Below are positions 51,769 to 61,336 of a stretch of DNA of 64,000 bases, piece by piece. A program made the position numbers and the translations under genes. The DNA is from Pelomonas sp047654785 (GTDB lineage Bacteria; Pseudomonadota; Gammaproteobacteria; Burkholderiales; Burkholderiaceae_C): the NCBI RefSeq assembly GCF_047654785.1, contig NZ_JASGKQ010000003.1:1922001-1986000 (forward strand), in the 5' to 3' direction. The stretch's first letter is position 1. Every line of letters begins with the position of its first letter. Under the pieces are notes generated by a model. It was not told the origin of the DNA. It did no database searches and saw nothing but the letters and a program-made list of their open reading frames with translations.

Positions 51769-54666
51769 TCAGAAGAACGTGTACTCGGCCGAGAACCGGA
51801 AGCTGCGGCCCAGGATGTCCGCGTTGCTGGTCAGATAGCCCTCGTAGCGGGTGTTGGCCGTCAGCGAGGGGTTCACGTCGGTCAGGTTGTTGATGCCGAA
51901 GTTCAGCTTCAGGTTCTTGAAGCCGGTGTAGGCGGCGTTGAGGTTGTACTGCTTGTAGGCCTTGATGCTGGTGTAGCTGGAGCCGGCGCGCGGGGTCTGG
52001 TCGGTCAGGCCGCTGCTGTAGCGCTGCGACAGCTGCGTGGACCAGTTGCCCAGCCGCCAGGCCACGGCGGCCGTGTGCTTCCAGCGGTAGATGATCTGCT
52101 GCGTCGTCGCCAGGCCGAGGTTGGAGACGGTGTAGACGCCGTCGTTGTTCAGGATGCCGATGTTGTCGTAGACCTGGCCGCCCTTCTCCACCGAGAAGGC
52201 GTACTTGTCGTAGTAGGTGCCGTCCAGCTTGAAGTTGAAGCTGCCCCAGCTGCCGGTCTTCAGCTGGTAGGTCGCCGCCACGTCCAGCCCGCGCATGCTC
52301 ATGTCGCCACGATTGCCCTGGCTGGCCACGATGTGGTCGATGGTGCCGTCGGCCTTGCGCAGGATGTTGGCGGCGTACTTGGCCGGCGCCGACTGCACTT
52401 CGGCGTAGCTGAGCGCGCCCAGCACGCCGCCGATGCGGATGCCCCAGTAGTCCACCGTCACCAGCAGGCCCTTGACGGGCTCGAAGGCGCCGCCGACGGA
52501 CCAGCCCTTGGACTCCTCGGGCTTCAGGTGGCTGTTGTCGGGCGACTTGGTCCAGACGTTGACGCCGACGTTGCAGACCTGGTCTGCCGTGAAACCGCTG
52601 ACCGGCGTGCCGGTGTTGGTGGTGAGCGGCGTCGCGCTGGGGCACAGCACCGGGTCGTCCATCGTCACCACGCGCACTTCCGGCGTCGGGTTCTGGATGT
52701 CCATGATGGACGGCGCGCGGAAGCCCGTGTTGGCCGAGGCGCGCAGCATCAGCTCGGCGGTGGGCTGGAAGCGCACCGACAGCTTGGGGTTGACCGTGGT
52801 GGTCTTCAGGTCGCTGTAGGTGTCGGAGCGCACGGCGCCGTTGACGCTCCAGGCCTTGGTCAGCGGCGCGTCCAGTTCGATGACGGCGGACTTGATGTCG
52901 CGGTGCAGCGTGCTGGCCACGCCGGCCGGGTTCTCGCCGACGATGTCGTCCTTGAGCACCACCCCGGCGCTGCTGACGTTGTAATTGCCGTTGGCCAGCT
53001 TGGCGACGTGGTCCAGCGGCGCGGCGCGCACCCGGGCCTCGTCGCGGCGCAGCTCGCCGGAGACGGCCAGCGTCAGCGGGCCGCCGCCCAGGTCCATCAG
53101 CTCGCGGGTCAGCGTCGCGTCCACGGCCTTGTTGAAGGCCTCGTTGAAGCGGTAGGTGTAGTCGCGCAGCTCGATGCTCTGCAGGTAGGCCAGGCCCTCG
53201 GCATCCTGCAGGCCGAAGGGGTTGAGGATGCCCTTCGTGAAGCCCTCCTGCGCCTTGCTGTAGAGGATGTAGCCGCCGCCGGTGCGGGTGTCGCGCTGGG
53301 AGTGGCCGTAGTTCAGGCCCACGCGGTAGTCCCAGTTCCAGACCGAGCCCTCGGCGCTGAGCACCAGGCGGTCGTTGATCTGCTCGTCGTTGCGGTAGGC
53401 CGAGCCCAGCTCCGCCGGACCCCACTGGAAGTAGATCGTCCGGTCGCTCATGTTCAGCGGGCTGACGGCGCCCGGCGTCCTGGCGGCGTCGATGTACATC
53501 GACGGCGAGTTCCTGCCGGTGTTGCTGCCCACCACGTCGACCAGCGGCGTGATGCCCTTGCCGGGGTAGTACTTGCTGGTGGCCGGCATCGAGTAGGTGG
53601 TGGCCGGCTCGTTGCTGGTGGGCAGCTGCAGGCCGCGGAACTTCTGCACCGTGAAGGCCGCGTGCATCAGCTCCAGGTTCAGGCGGTGGCCCCCGCCCAG
53701 GTTCAGGCTGCCCTTGCCGTAGAGGTTGCTGATGCGGCTGCCGTCGCTGACGGCGGTGTAGTAGTTCGGGTCGCGGTAGCAGCCGGCGTTGCCGTAGCTG
53801 GGCGTCGCCGCCACGCTGCCGGCGCCCAGCGTGGGCAGCGAGTACGGCGCCAGGCAGCCGGTGGCGAAGCTGGGGTTGTAGTTGCTGTTGCTGCCGGTGC
53901 TGAAGCCGAAGTTGGCGCTGGGGCTGGGGTTCTTGTTGCTGGGCGTCTTCAGCAGGCCCAGCCGGTTCAGCGCCGAGCCGTCGAACAGCTCCGGGCGGTC
54001 GCCCTGCATCAGCGCCGACTTGGTCTGGTAGTCCATGGCGCCGTAGACGTTCCAGCCGTCGCTGGCCAGGTCGCCGATGCCGGCGATCAGGCCGATCGAG
54101 TTGGTCTGCCCGCGCGACGAGCGCTCCGGCGCGTTCAGCTCGACCTTGATGCGCGCGCCCCGGAAGTTGTCGAGGGTGGCGTAGTTCTGCACGCCGCCGA
54201 TGGCGTCCGAGCCGTAGATGGACGAGGCGCCGTCGCGCAGCGTCTCGACGCGGTCCAGCGCCATGCGCGGCATCACATTGGCCGACACGTACTGGTCCTG
54301 CAGCGGCTCGTTGGCCAGCCGGCGGCCGTTGAGCAGCGTCAGCGTGCGCATCGGGCCCAGGCCGCGCAGGTTCAGCACCGGGCCGGCCGCGCCGGCATTC
54401 ATGCCCAGCGACTGCGACTGCGGCAGCTCCAGCAGCAGGTCCTTCAGCTCGGTGTGGCCGCGCGCGTCCAGCTCCTGGATCTTGTTGACGGACACCGGCA
54501 GCGCCGTCTCGCCGGCCACGCGCTTGATGGACGAGCCGGTGATCTGGATGCGCTCCATCGTCACCGGGACGGCGACCTCCTGGGCCTGGGCGGTGCCGGT
54601 CAGCGCAAGGGCAGCAGCGGCGCACAGGCTCAGGCGGGGGCGGAAGGACGGGGAAATCGGGGTCAT
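51769..54666 (-). CDS. TonB-dependent receptor (pectin/oligogalacturonide uptake, candidate)
   Basis: 965 residues with a signal peptide (about 1-28) then a TonB-box-like/plug start (RIQITGSSIKRVAGETALPV), plug domain to about 180, and a beta-barrel ending in the aromatic YTFF. Plug motifs include NLRGLGPMRTLTLLNGRRLA and VETLRDGASSIYGSDAIGG. Strong AGGAG site 12 nt upstream of the ATG. It follows the pectate lyase/methylesterase gene by 54 bp, so a role in outer-membrane import of pectin fragments is likely from context; ligand is not shown by sequence. Confidence 0.9.
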   Translation of the reverse strand: MTPISPSFRPRLSLCAAAALALTGTAQAQEVAVPVTMERIQITGSSIKRVAGETALPVSVNKIQELDARGHTELKDLLLELPQSQSLGMNAGAAGPVLNLRGLGPMRTLTLLNGRRLANEPLQDQYVSANVMPRMALDRVETLRDGASSIYGSDAIGGVQNYATLDNFRGARIKVELNAPERSSRGQTNSIGLIAGIGDLASDGWNVYGAMDYQTKSALMQGDRPELFDGSALNRLGLLKTPSNKNPSPSANFGFSTGSNSNYNPSFATGCLAPYSLPTLGAGSVAATPSYGNAGCYRDPNYYTAVSDGSRISNLYGKGSLNLGGGHRLNLELMHAAFTVQKFRGLQLPTSNEPATTYSMPATSKYYPGKGITPLVDVVGSNTGRNSPSMYIDAARTPGAVSPLNMSDRTIYFQWGPAELGSAYRNDEQINDRLVLSAEGSVWNWDYRVGLNYGHSQRDTRTGGGYILYSKAQEGFTKGILNPFGLQDAEGLAYLQSIELRDYTYRFNEAFNKAVDATLTRELMDLGGGPLTLAVSGELRRDEARVRAAPLDHVAKLANGNYNVSSAGVVLKDDIVGENPAGVASTLHRDIKSAVIELDAPLTKAWSVNGAVRSDTYSDLKTTTVNPKLSVRFQPTAELMLRASANTGFRAPSIMDIQNPTPEVRVVTMDDPVLCPSATPLTTNTGTPVSGFTADQVCNVGVNVWTKSPDNSHLKPEESKGWSVGGAFEPVKGLLVTVDYWGIRIGGVLGALSYAEVQSAPAKYAANILRKADGTIDHIVASQGNRGDMSMRGLDVAATYQLKTGSWGSFNFKLDGTYYDKYAFSVEKGGQVYDNIGILNNDGVYTVSNLGLATTQQIIYRWKHTAAVAWRLGNWSTQLSQRYSSGLTDQTPRAGSSYTSIKAYKQYNLNAAYTGFKNLKLNFGINNLTDVNPSLTANTRYEGYLTSNADILGRSFRFSAEYTFF

Positions 54667-54720
54667 GGCGGGGTCTCCTGGGTTCGAGTTGTAGCCGGTC
54701 GCGCGCGGGTCGCGCCGGAG

Positions 54721-57561
54721 TCAGGGAGCCGGCACCCAGCCGCCGGGCGAGCCGGTGGCGATGGTGGAGCGGCGGAAGATGTCGGCGCGGCGGGTCAGGC
54801 CGGCGGTGCTGTCCAGCGGCTTGGCGAGCTGCACATGGGCGGTCGCGCCGCCCAGCTTGACGGCGGCCAGCCCCAGGCGGGCGCTGGTGTCCAGCGGGCG
54901 GCCGTCCAGGTCGCGGCTGCCCGATTCGCGCCAGCCGGCCGCGTCGGTCGCGCCGCCGCCGGCAGTGCCGGCCCAGGGCGGCGGGTTGCTGCCGCAGCCG
55001 CCCTGGCCGGTGCCGGTCCTGCTGGTGCCGGTGCCCACGCACCAGCCCACCGGCAGGATGTGCGGGCCCATGCGGGTGTCGATGAAAGCGATGTTGTCGA
55101 CGTAGGCGCTGCTGGCCGTGCCGCCGCTGCGCGCCAGGTAGGCGGCCGCCACGCCCGGGCCGGCGGTCAGGCGGCTGTTCAGGAACACGAAGCCCGCGTC
55201 GCCGGCCGTCGCGCGCGCCTGCAGGAGGTAGCCGGGCGAGCTGCTGGCCGCGTCCATCACGCTGCGGATCTCGCAGTCCTCGAACAGCGCGGCCATCACG
55301 CCGCCCCAGATGAAGTCCACGTTGCCCGCCACCAGCGACTGGTACATCCACACATAGCCCTTGAGCTGCAGGGTGTCCTGCTCGGAGACGAAGTTCATCT
55401 CCCGGCCCACCAGCCGGTGCGCGGCGGGCGTGGTGCTGGTGTTGAAGTACAGCGCCTCGGCCTGGTTGTCGAAGGCGGCGGCGCGGGCATGCGGGTTGAC
55501 GAGCGTGAAGTTGCGCAGCGTCAGCAGGTCGCTGTTCTCCACCAGCAGCACCGCGCGCCCGCCGCCCAGCACGCGGTGGCCCGGAACGCGGCCGCCGGCG
55601 GTCAGCGCCGTGCCCGGCGCGACGCTGCTGGCGCCGCTGCCGCTGTTGAGCGACTCGAAGTTCGCCCGGCCCACCTGCACGCCGTCGCGGCTCTCGCCCA
55701 CCAGGCTGAGGTTGGCGACGTTGCGCAGCATCAGCAGCTCCGGGTACAGGCCGTTGCGGATGCTGACCGTTTTGGGCGTGGCCGCCGTGTTGCAGCCGCC
55801 CGCCGCCGGGCTGCCGGTGGAGCAGCCGGCCATCACCCAGTTCAGCGCGCCCTGCACGGTGCGGAAGTCGGCTGCGGCGCCGTCGTCGTCCACGCTGACC
55901 TGGGTGCGGCTGGCCGGCGCGCCGCGCGTCGTGAAGCTCCAGCTCAGGCCGGCGAACGGCGAGCCGTGGATGCGGCCCGCGAAGGCCTCGGCATCGACGC
56001 TCACCGTGTAGGTGGTGCCGAAGGCCAGGCGGTTGCTGCGCAGCCGCACGACGGCCTGGTTGCCGCTGACGGCGACCGGGCGGTACCAGACGAAGCGGGC
56101 GCGAGCCGGGTTCTCGGGCATGGCGCCGAGGGCCAGCGCATCGATCTCCAGGTTGCTGCGCGGCAGCGCGGTCTGGGTGTCGGTGGCCGAGGGCGCGGCC
56201 GACAGGTCGATGCGGTCCACCACCGCGCCGTCGCTGGCGCGGCGCACGGTGATCGCGCCCGCGCCGGTGAGCACGGGGGCCGCGTCGAAGGCGATGGCCA
56301 GCGGTGTGTCGGTGTGGACGCCGGTCGCATGGCGCGCGGGCTCCACGCTGCCGGGCTCGACGCCGACCGGCCCGCTGCCGGTGATCGCGGTGGCCAGCTT
56401 GCCGGCGCCGGCCCGCGCGAGGGCGTTGGCCCGGACCAGCGCGGCGGGGCGCGGTGTGAACGCATAGGGCACGCTCCAGCCGACGGCGCCGGGCAGCGCG
56501 CAAACGCCCAGCGGCGCGCCGTTCAGCATCGAGCCGGTGTCGGCGAAGCTGCTCGCGGCGTCGGGGTTGAAGGCCTTCACCACCGACGCGCAGCCGGGCG
56601 CCGCGCCGGCGACGGCGTACACATTGCCGTGCGAGATCACCCGCGCGCCGGTGCCCACGCCGACGCCATAGCTGTAGGGGTAGGCGGCGGCGGCCTTGCT
56701 GCCCGCGAGGTAGTTGTTGAACAGGTGGACCTGGCCGAAACGCACCCGCGGCACGCGCTGCGTGACGTTGGAGAACACGTTGTTGGCGATCGTGACCTGG
56801 AGCCGGCCGATGTCGGCGGTGTGGCCGTCGGAATGGCCGATCAGCATCACCTTGTCGTGCCGGTCGATGACGTTGTAGCTGACCGTCACGAAGCTGGCGC
56901 CGCGCGTGATGTCGATGGCGCCGTCGTGGCACTGGCGCGGCTTGCCGTTCTCGACCGGGAGCTGGTCGTCGGTGAGCGGCGTGTCGGTGATGGTGTTGTG
57001 GTCGATCCACACGCGCTCGGCGCCCTGGATGCTGATCGCGTCGTAGGCGGCGTTCCAGTTGCCGCTGCTGCCGTCGGCCGGGTCCCAGACCGGCGCCACG
57101 TCGCAGGGCGCCATCAGCGCCAGGTTGCGGACGATGACGTTGGCCACGCCGATGATCTCGATGCGGCCGTGCGCCAGGCCCGCGCCCGGGCCGGCGCCGA
57201 TCAGCGTGGTGTTGGACGGCAGGCGCACGGCGGCGCGCTGGTCCTGGTCCGCGCGGCTGGCGAAGGGCCGGCCCTCGCTCATGTCGATGCTGCCGACCAC
57301 CTTGACGATCTTGGGCTGGCTGCCGCCATGGGCCAGCGCCGCCAGCAGCTGCTGGCGGTTGCTGGCGGTGTAGATCTGGCCGGGGCCGGCGGCGGCGCCG
57401 CCGGTGGTGCCGCCGCCGAGCGCGGCGAAGCCGTCGGCCGGCGCGGCCTCGCGGGCCGGGTCGATGGGCCCGGGCGCCTGCGCGAGCGCTGGCGCGGGCG
57501 CCGACAAGGACAGGGGCAGGAACAGCAGCGCCGCGCGCGCCGCGAGGATCGGTTTCATCAC
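54721..57561 (-). CDS. pectate lyase (PL1) - pectin methylesterase (CE8) fusion
   Basis: 946 residues, signal peptide about 1-28. Domain 1 (about 40-390) is a PL1 right-handed beta-helix: WIDHNTITD, GAIDITRGASFVTVSYN, and QRVPRVRFGQVHLFNN with the catalytic Arg (about 272). A beta-sandwich linker follows (about 400-550, DTPLAIAFDAAPV). Domain 2 (about 555-900) is CE8: VDDDGAAADFRTVQGAL, SEQDTLQLKG (acid/base Asp about 729), GNVDFIWGG (nucleophile Asp about 749) and YLARSG, where the usual Trp of LGRxW is lost. It would demethylate pectin and cut the product by beta-elimination. Gap of 15 bp to the PEP-CTERM gene. Confidence 0.93.
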   Translation of the reverse strand: MMKPILAARAALLFLPLSLSAPAPALAQAPGPIDPAREAAPADGFAALGGGTTGGAAAGPGQIYTASNRQQLLAALAHGGSQPKIVKVVGSIDMSEGRPFASRADQDQRAAVRLPSNTTLIGAGPGAGLAHGRIEIIGVANVIVRNLALMAPCDVAPVWDPADGSSGNWNAAYDAISIQGAERVWIDHNTITDTPLTDDQLPVENGKPRQCHDGAIDITRGASFVTVSYNVIDRHDKVMLIGHSDGHTADIGRLQVTIANNVFSNVTQRVPRVRFGQVHLFNNYLAGSKAAAAYPYSYGVGVGTGARVISHGNVYAVAGAAPGCASVVKAFNPDAASSFADTGSMLNGAPLGVCALPGAVGWSVPYAFTPRPAALVRANALARAGAGKLATAITGSGPVGVEPGSVEPARHATGVHTDTPLAIAFDAAPVLTGAGAITVRRASDGAVVDRIDLSAAPSATDTQTALPRSNLEIDALALGAMPENPARARFVWYRPVAVSGNQAVVRLRSNRLAFGTTYTVSVDAEAFAGRIHGSPFAGLSWSFTTRGAPASRTQVSVDDDGAAADFRTVQGALNWVMAGCSTGSPAAGGCNTAATPKTVSIRNGLYPELLMLRNVANLSLVGESRDGVQVGRANFESLNSGSGASSVAPGTALTAGGRVPGHRVLGGGRAVLLVENSDLLTLRNFTLVNPHARAAAFDNQAEALYFNTSTTPAAHRLVGREMNFVSEQDTLQLKGYVWMYQSLVAGNVDFIWGGVMAALFEDCEIRSVMDAASSSPGYLLQARATAGDAGFVFLNSRLTAGPGVAAAYLARSGGTASSAYVDNIAFIDTRMGPHILPVGWCVGTGTSRTGTGQGGCGSNPPPWAGTAGGGATDAAGWRESGSRDLDGRPLDTSARLGLAAVKLGGATAHVQLAKPLDSTAGLTRRADIFRRSTIATGSPGGWVPAP

Positions 57562-57576
57562 GGGGTCTCCCGAAGT

Positions 57577-58137
57577 TCAGCGGCGGCCGCGGTGGCCATG
57601 GCGGCGCCAGGCCAGGCCCAGCAGGCCCAGCGCCAGCAACGCCGCGGGCGCGGGCTCGGGCACGGGGGCCGGCGCCAGCTGGATGCCGACGCTGGCGTAG
57701 GGTGCGTCGAAGCGCAGGTCGGCCAGCGTGAGCTGCACGGCCTGCGGTCCCAGCAGCTGCAGCTGCACGGCGCCGGACAGCAGGCTGGCGCCGTCGGCCA
57801 GCCGCGGCGGGGCCAGGGCCAGCGCGGCGTCGGCGAAGCTGAGCCGGATCACGCGCGTGCCGGCCAGCGCGCCGGTGCCGGTGTTGTCGTACAGGCGCAG
57901 CAGGCCGTCGCTGCCGATGTCGAGCTGGAAGCTGAAGTCCGCGGCGATGAACTCGACGCTGTCGAAGCCGTCGGCCACGGTGCTGGCGTTGCCGGCGAAG
58001 TCCGGCGCGCCCAGCAGGCCGGCGGGGTCGCCGTCGAGCGTGCCGGTGACGGGCGTGCCCGGCGTCAGCACGGCGGCCGACGCGGCGGCCGAGGCCAGCA
58101 GCGCGGCGGCCGCCAGCGGTGCGAGATGCTTCTTCAT
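57577..58137 (-). CDS. small PEP-CTERM sorting-domain protein
   Basis: 186 residues with a signal peptide (about 1-22) and a C-terminal PEP-CTERM signal: PVPEP followed by a hydrophobic helix (ALLALGLLGLAW) and a basic end (RRHGHRGRR). Such proteins are normally processed by exosortase and anchored at or outside the outer membrane. The middle (VEFIAADFSFQLDIGSDGLLRLYDNTG) is beta-rich with no recognised domain. It is embedded between receptor and pectinase genes in one operon, so a surface role in pectin binding is possible but not shown. Confidence 0.83.
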   Translation of the reverse strand: MKKHLAPLAAAALLASAAASAAVLTPGTPVTGTLDGDPAGLLGAPDFAGNASTVADGFDSVEFIAADFSFQLDIGSDGLLRLYDNTGTGALAGTRVIRLSFADAALALAPPRLADGASLLSGAVQLQLLGPQAVQLTLADLRFDAPYASVGIQLAPAPVPEPAPAALLALGLLGLAWRRHGHRGRR

Positions 58138-58148
58138 GGCGGTCTCCG

Positions 58149-61067
58149 TCAGAACTTGTAGCGGGCGCCGACGACGAACTCGCGGCCGGTGTAGTTGTTG
58201 ACCACCACGTTGTCCATGGCGCGCGAGATGAACTGGTCGTTGGGCTGGTTGCTCAGGTTGGTGGCCTCGAAGGTCAGCTCCAGGTTGCCGTCCAGCTTGT
58301 AACCCAGCGACAGGTCGACGTTGAAGGTCTTGTTCTTGCCGGCCACGTCCTGGTTGTTGCCGGCCGGGATGGTGGTCAGGAAGGCGGAGCGCGCCGAGGT
58401 GGACACGCGGCCGCTGAAGCGGCCGTCGTCGTAGTAGAGCGACAGGTTCCAGGAGCGCGGCGACAGGTTCACCAGGTCTTCCGTGACGGTGGCCGCGCCG
58501 ACCGCGGTGGCCGACAGCAGGTATTCCATCTTGGACTTGACCTGCGTGTAGTTGGCCAGCAGGCCGAAGTTCTTGCCGAGGCCCGGCAGGAAGCTGAAGG
58601 GCTGCTGCACATTGATCTCGAAGCCGCTGAGCTTGCCGCCCGGCGAGTTGACCGGCGCGCTGAAGCGGAAGATCTCGTCGCCGGTGAAGTTGCTGGGCAG
58701 CAGCGACATCGGCAGGCCGGTGTCCTTGTAGGCCACGTCGCGGCCCTTGGTGAGCACGTAGCTGTCGATCTTCTTGTGGAACAGGCCCAGGCCGATGAAG
58801 GCGTTCCTGGCGTGGTACCACTCCAGGCTGGCGTCCAGCGTCTTGGCGCGGAAGGGCTCCAGCGCCGGGTTGCCGCCGGTGTAGCCCAGTTGGCCGGTGG
58901 TGGTGAGCGTGCCGCCCGGGCTCAGGCTGAGCAGCGGCGGGCGCGACATGACCTTGGCAGCCGCGGCGCGCAGCATCAGGTTGCGGCTGAGGTTGACCGA
59001 GAGGTTGGCCGCGGGCAGCCAGTCCCGGTAGCTGCGCTCGGCCACGGCCAGGCTGCCGCCGCCGGTGGCGAGATAGCCTTTGGACAGGATGGCGGTCTTC
59101 ACATAGCGTGTGCCGACGTTGCCGCGCACGGGCAGGCCGCCCAGGCGGGCCTCGAAGTCGGCCATGAGCCAGGCGCCGGTGTCGGTCTCGCTGATGGCGC
59201 GGTTGCCGCCGCGGGCGTTGCCGTTGGTGATGGAGGCCAGGCGGTAGTCGCCCGGGCCGCCGGCCGGGCCGCTCTTCAGGCAGTTGCAGTAGATGTCGTA
59301 GAGGGCGGCGATGGCATCCAGGTCCGGGGTGACCCAGGAGGTGACCGAGCCGGCGGGCAGGTTCTGGCCCTTGCCGAAGCCCCGCACGGTGCTCACCAGG
59401 CCGTTGGGCAGCGCGTTGGCCGGCAGCGCAGCCATCACCTCGGTCGCGCGGCGGAAGTCGTAGCTGGTGAAGCTGAACTTCTTGTAGCTGAGGCCGCCCT
59501 TGAGCGTCAGGCTGTCGGAGAGCTCCCAGGCGGCGTCGGCGGTGGCGACGTCCTGCTCGTTGGTCACGCCGTTGGGGCGGATGCGGACCTCGCTGGGCGT
59601 GAAGTTGGCGATGCTGGTCGCACCCGCCGGCACGCCGTGGATCTTCAGGCCGCCGCCGGGGTCGCTGGGGTCGAGGCTGCCGTAGGCCAGCAGCGGCGCG
59701 CGGTCGTCGCCGCGGGCGTCGAACACGTAGCCGTCGACGTTGGGCGCGTCCAGCGTGGTCGTGGTCTGGATGGGGTTGTGGTAGCGCGACTTGGCACGGC
59801 CGCCGCGCAGCGTCAGCTTGACGGTGTCGCCGATGTCCTGCTCGAAGGTCACCGTGGGCTGCGAGAACTCGGTGCTGAGCCGGTCGAAGCGCGACTCGGC
59901 GCGGATGTCCACGCCGTTGAACTTGCCGTAGAGCAGCTGGCCGCCGGGCGCGAACTGGGCCTCGACGACGCTGGTCTGCTGCTTGCCGCCCTGGGCGAGG
60001 TTGCGGCTGAAGGAGATGGCCTCCAGGAAGTCTTCCCGGCGCGTGGCCTCCAGCTTGCTGTAGAGCATGTCGAAGGTCATCAGCGTGCTGTCCGACAGGC
60101 GGGCCTGCACGGAAGCGGTCAGGCCCAGGCGCGACTGGTCGTGCGTGAGGCGGCCGTAACGCGGCAGGCGCGGGTGGAAGTTGGTGGCCGACGACGCGGC
60201 GTTGTAGGCAGCGACGTATTCCGGCGTGTTGGGCAGACGGGCGACGCCCTGCGCGGCCGGGCCGCAGGTGGTGGCGGTGGAGCCGGCCGGCAGGCCGGTG
60301 GCCACGCCCTGCGGCGGGCACCAGCCGCCGCTGGACGGGCCGTTGTCCCAGCGCACGGTGCTGAAGCCCTCCTCGTAGACCTCGCGCCTGGAGTAGGCGC
60401 CGGACAGCAGCATGCCGAAGCGGCCGTCGGCGCTGGTCTTGGCGAGCAGGAACGAGGACTTGGGCGTGGCCTTGCCGCGCAGCTCGTTGTAGGTTCCCTT
60501 CACGGACACGGCGGCGACGGACTTCTTCAGGTCGAAGGGGCGGGCCGTCTGCAGGTCCACGGTGGCGCCCAGCGAGCCCTCGTCCACGTCGGCCGAGCTG
60601 CTCTTGCGCACCGTCAGCGAGTTGAACAGGTCGGCGGCGAAGACGTTGAAGTCGAACGCGCGGCTGCGGTTGGCGCCGCCGGAGCTGTCGGTGCCGCCGG
60701 TGGTGGCCAGCGCCTCGATGCCGTTGATGCGGGTGCGCGTGAAGTCGCCGCCCAGGCCGCGCACGGTGATGTTGCGGCCCTCGCCGGCATCGCGGTCGAT
60801 CACCACGCCCGGGATGCGCTGCAGCGACTCGGCCAGGTTGGTGTCCGGGAACTTGCCCATGTCCTCGGCCTTGATGACGTCGACGATGCCCTTCTCCTGG
60901 CGCTTGGCGTTCAGCGCGCTCTCCAGCGACGCGCGGATGCCGGTCACCGTGACGGTTTCGAGCTGCGCGGCGGGCGCGTCCTGGGCCCAGGCGGGCGCGG
61001 CGAGCAGGCCGGCGGCCAGGGCCACCGGGCAGAGGGCCGGAGGGCGGGGCGGGCGGAATCGGGGCAT
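58149..61067 (-). CDS. TonB-dependent receptor, Caulobacter-type
   Basis: 972 residues from the ATG at 61067, with AGGAG about 8 nt upstream and a signal peptide (about 1-30, AAPAWA-Q). The plug opens with LETVTVTGIRASLESALNAKR and GKFPDTNLAESLQRIPGVVIDRD, the signature of the large polysaccharide-oligosaccharide receptors of Caulobacter and Xanthomonas. It ends in the aromatic VVGARYKF. It heads the leftward pectin operon behind a long structured leader and a KdgR-like site. Oligogalacturonide uptake is the likely role, by context. Confidence 0.92.
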   Translation of the reverse strand: MPRFRPPRPPALCPVALAAGLLAAPAWAQDAPAAQLETVTVTGIRASLESALNAKRQEKGIVDVIKAEDMGKFPDTNLAESLQRIPGVVIDRDAGEGRNITVRGLGGDFTRTRINGIEALATTGGTDSSGGANRSRAFDFNVFAADLFNSLTVRKSSSADVDEGSLGATVDLQTARPFDLKKSVAAVSVKGTYNELRGKATPKSSFLLAKTSADGRFGMLLSGAYSRREVYEEGFSTVRWDNGPSSGGWCPPQGVATGLPAGSTATTCGPAAQGVARLPNTPEYVAAYNAASSATNFHPRLPRYGRLTHDQSRLGLTASVQARLSDSTLMTFDMLYSKLEATRREDFLEAISFSRNLAQGGKQQTSVVEAQFAPGGQLLYGKFNGVDIRAESRFDRLSTEFSQPTVTFEQDIGDTVKLTLRGGRAKSRYHNPIQTTTTLDAPNVDGYVFDARGDDRAPLLAYGSLDPSDPGGGLKIHGVPAGATSIANFTPSEVRIRPNGVTNEQDVATADAAWELSDSLTLKGGLSYKKFSFTSYDFRRATEVMAALPANALPNGLVSTVRGFGKGQNLPAGSVTSWVTPDLDAIAALYDIYCNCLKSGPAGGPGDYRLASITNGNARGGNRAISETDTGAWLMADFEARLGGLPVRGNVGTRYVKTAILSKGYLATGGGSLAVAERSYRDWLPAANLSVNLSRNLMLRAAAAKVMSRPPLLSLSPGGTLTTTGQLGYTGGNPALEPFRAKTLDASLEWYHARNAFIGLGLFHKKIDSYVLTKGRDVAYKDTGLPMSLLPSNFTGDEIFRFSAPVNSPGGKLSGFEINVQQPFSFLPGLGKNFGLLANYTQVKSKMEYLLSATAVGAATVTEDLVNLSPRSWNLSLYYDDGRFSGRVSTSARSAFLTTIPAGNNQDVAGKNKTFNVDLSLGYKLDGNLELTFEATNLSNQPNDQFISRAMDNVVVNNYTGREFVVGARYKF

Positions 61068-61301
61068 GAAGGGTCTCCTGGTGCTGGCCGCCTGGCGATG
61101 CCGGCGGCTCTCGGGCTGGGCTGGGTGAGGCCAGGCGCACGCAGGGCACCCGTCGGTTCTGGAAGCCCGGCATCGCGGCAGTGCGAGCGCCGGGCAGGCC
61201 GCGACGGCTAGAGGCCGTCGCGGCAGCGGGGCCACGGGGCCGGCAGCGCGGCGCCGCTGAAGAGGAAAGTGCTCATGTTCTTGCGCTCTTGGGCGGGATG
61301 G
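61068..61301 (-). promoter_or_regulatory. structured 5' leader of the pectin operon
   Basis: If transcription starts near 61301, the receptor mRNA has a leader of about 230 nt with three stem-loops: 61198-61224 (11-bp perfect stem GCCGCGACGGC), 61165-61195 (7 bp) and 61087-61108 (6 bp, just before the ribosome site). A 22-codon frame (61208-61276) ends in the first stem. Together they resemble an attenuation leader; nothing ties it to a known riboswitch. Confidence 0.45.
61208..61276 (-). CDS. possible 22-residue leader peptide
   Basis: A short frame, MSTFLFSGAALPAPWPRC then RDGL, ends at a TAG that lies at the base of the 61198-61224 hairpin. A weak AAGAG precedes the ATG by 14 nt. Real translation is uncertain; interest comes from its position ahead of the receptor operon. 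Confidence 0.3.
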   Translation of the reverse strand: MSTFLFSGAALPAPWPRCRDGL

Positions 61302-61307
61302 TGGGCG

Positions 61308-61336
61308 ATGATAAGGGCATAGCCACAAAATCGGAA
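61308..61336 (-). promoter_or_regulatory. promoter of the leftward pectin operon (candidate)
   Basis: On the minus strand TTCCGA (61331-61336) and TATCAT (61308-61313) are separated by exactly 17 bp, a good -35/-10 pair. The adjacent KdgR-like near-palindrome (61332-61346) overlaps the -35 box, consistent with repression. Confidence 0.5.
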
